Assembly: GCA_015179125.1 (NCBI GenBank)
Contig: WHVA01000051.1
Coordinates: 286,708 to 350,707, forward strand
Length of the DNA stretch: 64,000 nucleotides
Reading direction: 5' to 3'
Origin: Gautieria morchelliformis
Lineage: Eukaryota > Basidiomycota > Agaricomycetes > Gomphales > Gomphaceae
Shown here: piece by piece, positions 10,296 through 20,175 of the stretch
Layout of the letters: every line of letters begins with the position of its first letter
Position numbering within the stretch: the stretch's first letter is position 1
Notes under the pieces: model-generated
Databases searched by the model: none
The model's input: the letters and a program-made list of their open reading frames with translations, nothing else
Told to the model about the DNA's origin: nothing
Made by a program: the position numbers and the translations under genes

Positions 10296-12766
10296 TGTCA
10301 TGACGTGTTTATTTCCCATACTTACATACTCTATCCTCCCATTTCTCACTTTATTTCCGTGTTCGCTCTGATCGCCCTTGCCCTGTTCGGCAACCGATCT
10401 TCACTGTTCGTGCCACTCACCATAGCCACGCCATCAACGCACGATCGACGTCCTTGGACTGACTTGGCAGTCATTTCTGGGTCTATCACCTCTGCTCAAC
10501 CCTCTTTTGATGGTGTTCCTATGATCAGACTGTCATGACTTGTGTATTTCCTGGATCTTGTTATCCCCATTCCCCCTTTCGCCACTTCTCTCCTATGTCA
10601 TCTCCGTTCGCCCTTCCTCGCATTTCTCCAAACAGCAATTCGCTGCTCGTGCATTTCGCCAGCAGGCACACCATCCTATACGATCGACACCATTTACCCG
10701 GCATGATGGTTCATCACTAACCCCATCATCTTCTTAATCCAACCCCTTTGGGTGTTCATATGGCCAAAGTGTGTTCGCAGGATGTCCCTTCCATAGGTCG
10801 TGCGGGATCAACCCAGTAGACGAAGAGTCCGTGCAGGGTAGCATGTATGCGGGTCCCAAGACATGGTTTTGTACATAAGTGCTTTCACCACCTTTACTCT
10901 CCGCCATTTCATGTTCGCACTCTTCCTTCACTCTATTGTATGTTTATTCCATATACTTAGTATCATGACTGCGCACCCCTATCCAACCCTGACTCACGAC
11001 AGCCTCTTTCCTATTTGCTGATGCCTTACGAGCATTCGATATAAGTAGTTTACATTCGCATGTATATTCTCCAGTTCAATTATCATACATCATCTATCTT
11101 GTGCAAACTTGACCTCACTGTGATCATCATCTTGAGCCTTCTGCTGGAGATTTCTATCTTCGACCAGAAGAGGACTTAGGCATCACTGGTGAGTTCTTAT
11201 ACTTCATCTTCATTACCTTAGCCTTCGAACTATTTTCTGTGCTGACGGCGAAGGGTGTCAAGATTGGTTTTCAGGCGTTAATATCTTGTATTAGTGAACA
11301 CAGCGAATGCCCGAATAACTTGTGCGAATAAGTATGCCGTTCGGCGAATAGGTGAACCAATGAGTGTCCACAAGGTAAGAGGGTTTGCCTAAACGGGGTC
11401 ACCCTATCTACAGTCGTAGCGAAATGGCCCGTGACTCTTGACGATGTAACGTGCAAGGTCTCACGGAAGGGCTGTCTAAGTCTCGACAATCCCTTCGCTG
11501 GCGAAGGTGCTCCTTCGGAGCCCTTCGCCAACAGCACAGAAAATGGTTCGAAGGCTAAGGTAACGAAGATGAAGTATGAGAACTCACCAGTGATGCCTAA
11601 GTCCTCTACTAGTCGAAGATGGTAATCTCCAAGAGAAGGCTTAAGACGATGTCCACGGCGAGGTCAAAGCTGCACAAGATGAATGACGTATGATAATTGA
11701 ACTGGGGAATATACATGCGAATGTAAACTACTTGTATCGAATGCTCGTAAGGAATCAGCGAATAGGAAAGAGGCCGTCACAAGTCAGGGTTGGATAGGGG
11801 TGCGCAGTCATGATACAACATAGATGAAATAAACATACAATAGAATGTGAGAAGAGGGAGAACATGAAACAACGGAGAGTAAAGGTGGCGAGGCACTTAT
11901 GGACAAAACCATGTCTTGGGACCCGCATACATGCTACGCTGCACGGACTCTTGGCTACTGGGTTGATTCCGTACGACCTATGGAAGGGATGTCCTGCGAA
12001 CACACCTTGACCATACGAACACCCAATGGGGTTGGATTAAGAAGACGATGGGGTTAATGATGAACCATCATGCCAGGTGAATGGTATCGATCGTATTTGA
12101 TGGCGTGCCTGCTGGCGAATGATGCGAGCAGCGAATAGTCGTTCGGCAAAATGCAAGGAAGGGCGAACAGAGGTGACATAGGGGAGGAGAGGTCGAGGTG
12201 GAGGGCGAAGCCGAGCGAACACTGAGGAGGAGTAGCGAAAGGGAAAATGGGGATACCAAGGTGCAGGAAATACACAGGTCATGACAATCCAGCTATCAGA
12301 ACACCATCGGAAGAGGGTCGAGCAGAGGAGGTGGTAGGCCCAGTGATGACTGCCGAGTCAGTCCCAAGACGTCGATCGTGTGTTTGACGGCGCGGCTATG
12401 GTAGTTGGCGTGAACAGCGAGAATTGGTTGCCGAACATGACAATGGTGATCGGAACGAACATGAAGGTGGGGTGAGAAAATAGGGAAACTGAGCTTCTGA
12501 GTATGGGAAATAAACGCGTCATGACAAAGGGATTGTCACTACTTTGACAACACTTCCATGACACCTTGCACGTTACATCGTTAAGTGCCACGGGCTATTT
12601 CGCTACAACTGTAGATAGGGCGAGCTCCGCTCGGGCAGCCCTCTTATCTTGTGAACATTTATTGGTTCACCTATTTGCCGAACGGCATACTTATTCACAC
12701 AAGCCATTTGGGCATTCGCTGTGTTCACTAATACACAATATTAACGCCTAAAAACCAATCTTGACA
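10296..12766 (+). mobile_element. Solo LTR family A, long form, interrupted by an inverted copy
   Basis: TGTCATGACG...CTTGACA with GAACC at 10291-10295 and 12767-12771. It differs from the 1029-bp form by an extra ~230-bp module at the start, after which a second TGTCATGACTTG start occurs (10531). Interrupted at 11255 by an inverted long-form copy. Confidence 0.85.
11256..12526 (-). mobile_element. Solo LTR family A, long form, inside another
   Basis: On the plus strand TGTCAAGATT...CGTCATGACA, 1271 bp, flanked by AAGGG at 11251-11255 and 12527-12531. It lies in the opposite orientation within the LTR at 10296-12766, so the pair forms an imperfect palindrome of roughly 1 kb arms. Confidence 0.85.
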
Positions 12767-12771
12767 GAACC

Positions 12772-12836
12772 ATACCCTCTTGGGGTACTGGGAGATTAAC
12801 GGCGTGAAGGCCCACTGCCTCCTCAACAGTGGGAGT
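12772..12836 (+). pseudogene. Gypsy retropepsin, active-site segment
   Basis: Reads WEINGVKAHCLLNSG; the expected catalytic D-S/T-G is NSG, so the aspartate is lost. The domain is cut by the family D LTR directly after this motif and resumes at 15640 with EGVLISPEFT. Confidence 0.7.
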
Positions 12837-13351
12837 TGTATGGGATCTAGCTTTGCTGGGCAAACAGAATATTTTCAATGTATTTTCGAAATAGTGACCT
12901 TAAAATATAGCATACTGGTATTGCTATCATTGGGGATGAACTATTTAAACTTCCTCTAATTTCCTACCATTTTTTTCGCCATTTTTAACGAAGTCTTTGG
13001 CTCAAAACACTTCTATTCTGTTGCAGCGGAGTTATGAATCCACATGTATCCACAACTCTGCTTATTCAAACTCCGACGCGCGCGAGCCCGAACTCGAGCC
13101 CGTGGACACTTACGCACCCACAAACTCTGGCCAACCTAGCGGTTCGGACTCAGCACTCTGGAAATAGCAATTTATTCCCAAGCCTCCACAACACAGTTTG
13201 TGCAATACAAACTCAGCCCAACCTATGCTACCATAGCAACAAGGCTATGCTAGGCTGTGCTGTGCCATGACTACACTCCTAAAATAGAATTAGGGTCATG
13301 ACTCACTGCCAAGCTGGAGTATTATTGGCCCAAAGTCTTGTGACTTGGGAA

Positions 13352-14445
13352 TAGTGTTCTGCAAAGCCCGGCTCGGCTCAAAAGCCCCAGCTTCGGCTCG
13401 GCTCACGCCGGCTCGGGCTCAGCTCAGGCTTGGCACGGCTTAAGCTGGGGCTTTTCAGTGGGAAATATCGACCGAGGGGATGCAACGCCGAAGTGGAAAT
13501 TCTTGTAGAGGACAGGAATTGTCGGTCATTTCTCCAACAAATAATATAGTCTTCATTTGCCTGCCATGGAGGAGACCTGACCCACCAGCACAATTTGCAG
13601 TCAATCATTTTTTTACCTTCCTCAACGTGTAGATTATCGAAAAAAAATCGTGTATCCAAAGTACGATCTTTGGACTTGATCGCCGTGTCAGGTAAGCCCT
13701 CTACCCCATCTAGATCCTTGAGCCAGCCATCAGGGCAAGCCGGACTATCTTAGCTTGTATGGCTGAAGTCCCCGGTGTAGCCTTGCTTTGAGTACCTGAA
13801 TCTTAGATCAATAGATAGACAATATTCTATGCAAAGATATGACTCACCAGTAATGCCGCCAGATTCCTTATTCATAACCATTTCAGTACTACTGAAACCA
13901 GTAGGCTTGGCAACGGTCCTTGCACTTGGCTCGATCACCAGGGCAGGCTCAACGATAGTCTTTTGTTTTTTATTTTTATGTTGGTCAGTAGTTTCTACCA
14001 CCTTGGTCATGACCTTGGCATGCTTTCGTTGACCGAGAACATTGGCCACATTATCTGGATCCTTCAGTGCGGCGCTTGGCTTTAGCGTTCGGCCCGACCG
14101 GGCACTCTTGATAGGGAGCAGCTGAACCTCATCCTCATCGCTGGGGTCCTGGATACGGACGGGGCAAGGGCATGGCAGTGAGCAGCAGACAGAAATTTTT
14201 TTCAAACTCAACCAATAGAGTACAGGATATACTCAAATTAGCTACCTGAGTGCCGCTTGCCACCCGAACAGTGCATACCGAGTAAGCGCCCAAAAGCCGC
14301 AGCTTCAGGGCTCAGCTCAGGCTCTCAAAACTCAAGCTGGGCCCTAGATCCCGGCCTCAGGACGGCTTTGGCCCGGCTCAGCCCGGCTTTTGGGGGCCCG
14401 GCTCCGGCTTAGGCCGCGGCTGAAGCTGGGCTTTGCAGAACACTA
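13352..14445. mobile_element. hAT-type DNA transposon, deletion derivative
   Basis: Perfect 18-bp terminal inverted repeats start TAGTGTTCTGCAAAG (13352-13369 and 14428-14445) and are flanked by an 8-bp duplication CTTGGGAA (13344-13351, 14446-14453), the hAT signature. Inside each end are long GC-rich runs of GGCTCGGCTC-type repeats. At 1094 bp it is far too short for a full transposase (about 2.5 kb). Confidence 0.9.
13560..14200 (-). pseudogene. hAT transposase N-terminal remnant with BED-finger start
   Basis: Minus strand. A Ser/Lys-rich N-terminal stretch containing PIKSARSGRTLKPSAALKD is followed by a GT-AG intron (donor about 13849) and a block reading GKKMIDCKLCW. The C-x2-C after a short basic lead resembles the first half of a BED zinc finger, which opens many hAT transposases. 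The catalytic part is missing. Confidence 0.5.
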
Positions 14446-14465
14446 CTTGGGAAATGACTCCTGCA

Positions 14466-14943
14466 TGACTCAGAGCCTGGCTCAGCACGTGACTCATGCT
14501 CGAACTCTGGCGTATCATTGGCTGAGAGGCCTCTTACCAATGAAAGGCTGTGTTGAGCTAATCCTCTTTAAGAATAAGGGTGTATCTTATTCTTAGATGT
14601 GACTCATGCCTGACTCACTACCCCATTTCTGCATGACTCAGTGCATGACTCACTCCCTAATTGTGAACCGCGATTGGCCAACACATGCTCTGACTCACTA
14701 CCCTTTTTCTCTCTGACTCACTACCCCATTTCTGTGTGACTCAGTGCATGACTCACACCCTATTCGTGGACTGTGATTGGCCAACACATGCTCTGACTCA
14801 CTACCCTTTTTCTCTCTGACTCACTACCCCATTTCTGTGTGACTCAGTGCATGACTCACACCCTATTCGTGGACTGTGATTGGCCAACACATGCTCTGAC
14901 TCACTACCCTTTTTCTCTCACTACCCTATTTCTTCGTGACTCA
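14466..14943. promoter_or_regulatory. Dense cluster of TGACTCA motifs in the LTR U3
   Basis: Exact TGACTCA occurs at 14466, 14490, 14600, 14611, 14634, 14646, 14691, 14714, 14737, 14749, 14794, 14817, 14840, 14852, 14897 and 14937, all upstream of the TATA box at about 14975. TGACTCA is the known Gcn4/CPC1 (AP-1 type) bZIP site. Further copies occur at 13299 and, in the other family D LTR, in 5710-5810. Confidence 0.7.
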
Positions 14944-14945
14944 TT
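14685..14945. repeat. 103-bp tandem repeat, 2.5 clear copies
   Basis: ATGCTCTGACTCACTACC begins at 14685, 14788 and 14891, a 103-bp period. The first two units are nearly identical; a diverged partial copy precedes them (from about 14608). Each full unit carries four TGACTCA sites. Confidence 0.9.
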
Positions 14946-15639
14946 CTAGTCTATTAATAGATAGTAGATACAATATAAAAGGAGGCCTTACTGCCCACCT
15001 TTCATCAGCCAATACATCATCATCTACTATCCACGTACCTCGTGTGACTTGCCAAGCTTGCACAGCTTACTAAGCTGCTAACCCCGGCTAGGGTTATTAC
15101 ACTTACTTAGTGTATTAATTCTCAGTTAAGTAGTTGCGTTTCTACTTAGCCACCCGGACTAACACTCCAGGTGAAATTCTGCAGAGTGAGTCTGACAATC
15201 GATTTCCTTGTCAATTAGCTCTCCAATACCCGAGACGAACTGATCAGTGACTTTCCTGTTCAGTGACTTTCACAAGTCACTTCTTAAACCCTAGTCGCTC
15301 GTTTATTGCAGTGCATTGACGGTAATCGGGTCAGTCCACTTACAAACTCTCCTGTGAAGCCATTCCTATCTTTTTGGAATACTTGGACCCCGATAGTCGT
15401 CCTCGAACCTACAGACTTTTAGTTTATTGTTCAGTGCTGCTAAGAAACATATTGCCTTCCATCCATATTAACTTGGACTAGTTCTTACGCGGATTGCAAC
15501 CAAAGTACAAATATTAAATTATTTCCGGAGTTGTGCTGAAGCATTGTTTAATATTCTTTGAGTTTCGTATACAACACGTTCTGATAGACCAAAGTGTTAG
15601 CTCTGACACCAAAGTCTTGAAGGGTTCCAAAACAGGAGT

Positions 15640-18120
15640 GAAGGAGTACTAATATCCCCAGAATTCACGTGAGCGGAATGAACACGACCATCAAGTTTGG
15701 TTGCGAGACTCACAACGAGTATTTTGACATGGCAAACATTGAATATTACAACACAATCCTTGGGATGCCATTCCTGAGGAAGCTAGGTGTAATGCTGGAC
15801 TTATCCAGCCCAGGGACGATCTGCTTGGGGGTTGAAGTCATCTCCATGGGCAAGGTGTCGTTTGACGACAAAGGGCTGCCAAATGACAACCAAGACCCAA
15901 AGGTGAGTCAAATCACCTCAGGGCAAAGGCTTGCCCTGGCTCACTGAAGTCAGGAGGATGAGTTGCAAGCCAACCCATCCTCAAACTCTCCCTATAGTAG
16001 GGAGAGGCGTGCTCATCTAACGATGAAAGCGAAGTGGTGGTGCCATGAGCCACAGGACCTAATAGATGCACTAGGTGCTTGATGGTATCTAAAGCCACCA
16101 CACCATCCTCATGGACAGTGGAAAGAATCACTGACCTAGTCAGTGGGATTCTGCTTGAGCTCCCACCCCTGAGGGAGGTGAATCATGAGATCAACCTCAT
16201 TTATCCTGACAAACACATGTGGTATCGACTACCAAAGTGTCCAGAGCACTTTCATGAGGAGCTATCCATGAAGCTCGAGCGTTACACCACTGCAAAGTGG
16301 TGGATACCAGCAGCCATGCGCCAAGCAGAACAAGAACACCATGAAGGACGTACACCCTTCCTGGATCAGGATATCATCCGCAGTGACATGGTCGGCTGTG
16401 TCAAGATTGTATTTTAGGTGTTAATATCGTGTATTAGTGAACACAGCGAATGCCCGAAAGGCTTGTGCAATGAAGTGTGTAGTTTGGTGAATAAGGTGAA
16501 GCCAATAAATGTTTAAAAGGTAAGAGGGCTACCTTAACAGAGTTTACCCTATCTACAGTCGTAGCAAAATAGCCCATGATACTTGACAATGTAATGTACA
16601 AGGTGCCATGGAAAGGTTGTCTAGTAGTAACAATCCTTTTGCCGGCAAAGGTGCTCCTTCGGAGCCCTTCACTGACAGCACCGACAATGGTATGAAGACT
16701 AAAGTAGTGAAGGTGAAGTATGAAAACTCACCAGTGGTGCTCAAGCCCTCCTCTGGCCTAAGATAGTAGTCTATAGAAGAGGGCTCAAGACGATAGTCAC
16801 AGTGAGGTCAAGTTTTGCACAAGATAGACGTATGATAATTGAACTGCAGAATATACATGCGAATGTAAACTACTTATACTAACTGCTCATATGATGTCAG
16901 CGAATAGGAAAGAGGCCATTGTGAGTCAGGGTTGGATAGGGGTGTGCAGTCAGGATACAAATAGATGAAATGCATATACAATAGAACCAAGGAGAAGTGC
17001 AAACATGAAACAACAGGGAGGAAAGAGGACAAAGGTACCTATGTAAGAAAACACGCCTTGAGGCCTGCATACATGTTACCCTGCATGGACTCTTGGTCTG
17101 CTGGGTTGATCCCACACAACCTATGGGTAGGATGTCCTGCGAATGCATTCCAGCCATAGGAACACCCAAAGGGGGTTGAGTCAGGAAGGTGATGAGGCCA
17201 GTGATGAACCATCAGGCCGGGTAAAGGATGTCGATCGTGTTTGATGGCATGCCTACTGGTGAATTGCGAATGGCCGTTCAGCAAATTTGGCGAAGGGCGA
17301 ATGGAGCGAACATAGAGGTGGAGTGGTGAAAGGGGAAATGAGGATAGCTGGATACAAGAAATAAATGAGTCATGACAGGCTGCAGGTATCGAACAAAACT
17401 CAATATGTCTGAGGCATACGAGCAAATCCGGATCTGTCTGGAAGACATAGCAAAAACTGCTTTTGCTACGATACTTGGCACATTTAGGAGCCAAGTAATA
17501 CAGATGGGAAACTGCAATGCGCCATCGACGTTCCAACATCTGATGATGGCAATCTTCTGCGACTGTATAGGTCGCTTCGTCCATGTATACATGGATGACA
17601 TTTTCATCTTCTCACACTCAATCGAAGAGCACAAGGAGCACCTCTGCATAGTCTTTGACAGGCTGTGGAAGAACCACCTCTTCTTGAGCAAGAAGAAAGT
17701 GGACCTCTATTCACAGAGAATGGAGTGCCTGGGTCACATTGTTGATGACCTAAGTGTGCATGTGGATGCCAACAAGATGCAATGCATCCACGAGTGGTGA
17801 CGACCGAGGACATTTAATGATGTTCAGCAGTTCCTCAGCCTTGTCCAGTATCTGGCACACTACATGCCAGATGTGAGTGCTTTCACAACCATGCACAACA
17901 ACCATCCATTTGAATGGACTCCACTGCTTGACAAGTGCCTTCAGAACATAAAGGCCCTGATCCTGTGTCTCATCGACACACAGAACCCAGATCCCATCTG
18001 GGTTATCACCGACGGCTCGAAATCAGGCGTCAGCGCAGTCTACCGTCGATGCGGATACATCAGAGCTTCATTGTTGAATACGAGCGACGTCACGTCGATG
18101 TCACCCATCGTGTCAGGCTG
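15640..18120 (+). pseudogene. Gypsy protease end, reverse transcriptase and remnant (second gypsy element)
   Basis: Continues the element at 9420. Retropepsin C-terminus: NTILGMPFLRKLGVMLD. RT begins after 16079 with LPPLREVNHEINL and WWIPAAMRQAE; a solo LTR (16399-17377) then interrupts the RT, which resumes with GCRYRTKLNMSEAYEQIR, GNCNAPSTFQ and the catalytic VYMDDIFIF box (17585-17620). Further downstream only a piece of the RNase H region is left (VITDGSKSG). Stops and frame changes are frequent. Without the LTR the RT frame is restored at GGCTG. Confidence 0.8.
16399..17377 (-). mobile_element. Solo LTR, family A, inside reverse transcriptase
   Basis: TGTCAAGATTG...GTCATGACA, 979 bp, with GGCTG at 16394-16398 and 17378-17382. 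Family A inserted minus-strand relative to the gypsy host gene. Confidence 0.9.
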
Positions 18121-18299
18121 AGACATAGTATATTAGTTAGTACTCGATGTATGTTACCGCTCATGTGGTTGTAACCCACCAAATCAACCTATTGTCATAG
18201 TCCTTGTTGTTTCCTATTCGTACTATGGTCGGAGCCTGTCCGACTTTCAACTTGCCGTGACGCCGACAGATCAGGCCCGGCGATTGTTCTCGATTGAAA

Positions 18300-20175
18300 A
18301 TGCGACATTCCTTGACCACTGCACCGCCTGTCGAAGATTCTGCACCGCCTGTCGACGATTCTTTAGCAAGAGAAACAACCCATGCCCGTAGAGAGATTCG
18401 CCAGGAAAGCAATGATGCGTACAATCGACTACATTCCATCGCGGAAGACGCAGCGTTCATCTCTCGAATGGCCCACTTATATCCTACATTTAAGATGTAT
18501 CGTACGCGAGTACACAGACTGACTCTGGACCATGGATACTCATTATGCTAATGTAGCGAACCTGCGATGTGGAGCATGGTATGTTGAACCTAAGCTCGTA
18601 TGTACCCCGATCACTCGTACAGCTTGGCTGCAGTATGACTCTGCTGCAAGGGCCAAAGAGAACCCGTGTACTTCAAATCTACCGATGGCCATTTCGGCCA
18701 GTGGGCTTTTAATCTCCGGCGAGCAAATCTACACCTTCTAGACGCGATAACGCAATGTGGAGGGTACGTATATGACTTTATCGCATTGTAGACCACTATC
18801 ATGACACTCTGCTAACCCATACAGGGTCATTTTGGTGGATTCAACTCGTCGTGGAAAGCGGTTTCCCGACGCTTTGTCAAAAACCGTCCCCATCTGGTGC
18901 GCCGTCATAAATTTGGCAGTCGCAAAAAGGTCCAATGGACCCTCGTGGACGGCCATGGAGTCCAAGGAGAATTATGGTTTATACACGCCGTCTGGCAGCG
19001 GTATAGCAGTCTACTGTCACATTTTGAATAATCAAGCTTACAAAAGCTAAAGTAAGTCGCAGTGAACATTCACAGATGGAATCTCGTTTGGATGAATGGG
19101 CTGAAAAACTGCTGGTATGACTTTGGGACCTGGAATAGTGTCTTGAGCTTGATATATTCCCAGTCCTCGGAGTATTCAATTCCATGTCTACCAAAGCCGC
19201 TTCGTCCGATATGGATTACAGCTGATACCCAGACCATATTACCCTTGGACTCCCTTGATGTCTACCCCGTGGTTTGCGTTTCGGCTTCCAGGCTCGTACA
19301 GGAAGGTATAGAGCGTCGCTCAGCGGGGTACACGTATGTACAAGGCTCTGGCGACGACCATGAGTCTTGGAGTCAGGTGTGTTCGAATCAAGATTAAGCC
19401 ATTGCCCATCCCTGTTGATGCTATGGTGTTTAGGGCCTGACGCCAGAGCTGTATTGGCAAAACCACACCCAGATTCTAGCCGCCAGTCGCTCTACTCTCT
19501 CAGTAGTCATCTCGTCGTTAGTGGCCTCTACCTATCAGAGCGACGACTTTACTGGCAGTCCCATTCTTGTGCCAGTGATCCCTGTAAAATCTCGCTTGGC
19601 AGTTGGCATGGCTCACTCCATGCCCAGTCTATCAGCCCTTTCATCTATGTCAGGCCGCAAAGTATATGTGTTTATGACGTCGCAGCCTGGCCCCCTGCCT
19701 GCTGTATCTTCCTGCCGCATTCTCCTCCTTCAAACCACACCAGGAAAGAAAGGCCAGCACAAACTTCTAACTGATGTTTTACCACAGTCACTGCATTTCA
19801 TAAGGCACCATCTCGTCCACGGAGAAGATATTGCCGTGGTTTGCAATGATGGCAAAGACATATCGGTTGGCGTGGCAGTCGCGGCACTTTGTCTATTCTT
19901 TGATGACGAAGGCGTTTGTGTCGCAAACACAAATTCACCTGGAACTCGTACGTGGATTATGCTGATAATAATACAAAAATGACAGAAATCACTTCTAAGC
20001 AACCAAGGACACAGTCCGAAAACGCTTGCAATGGATCTTGGCCAACAATCCTCAAGCCAATCCATCTCGGACAACCCTCAAAAGGGTGAACGAATATCTC
20101 ATGTCACAGCCAAGACATCTCGATGCCACCCTTAGTGCTGTAGAGGGTGACTTGGAATCCAGTTTCAACGCCTGA
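18300..20175 (+). CDS. RIT1: tRNA A64-2'-O-ribosylphosphate transferase (Rit1)
   Basis: Adds a 2'-O-ribosyl phosphate to A64 of initiator tRNA-Met, keeping it out of elongation. The family is shown along the gene in order: RLHSIAEDAAFISRMAHLYP; CGAWYVEPK; YFKSTDGHFGQW with LRRANLHLLDAI; VDSTRRGKRFPDALSKTVPI; LPKPLRPIWIT; GYTYVQGSGDDHESW; and HGEDIAVVCNDGKDISVGVA followed by LCLFFDDEG, the phosphatase-like GKDxSVG loop near the C-terminus. These pieces join through GT-AG introns (donors near 18495, 18768, 19376, 19931). The ATG at 18300 is the first in frame before the conserved region. The 3' end overlaps the stop of the opposite-strand calpain gene by 72 bp. Exon limits in 18,490-18,640 and 19,010-19,140 are approximate. 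Confidence 0.9.

Larger units (their letters stand above)
12837..15634 (+). mobile_element. Solo LTR, family D, carrying a hAT insertion
   Basis: TGTATGGGATC...TTCCAAAACA flanked by GGAGT at 12832-12836 and 15635-15639. Without the hAT element it is about 1.7 kb, large for an LTR. A TATAAAAGG box lies at about 14975. Upstream of it are 16 exact TGACTCA motifs between 14466 and 14943. It divides the retropepsin of the second gypsy element. Confidence 0.85.
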
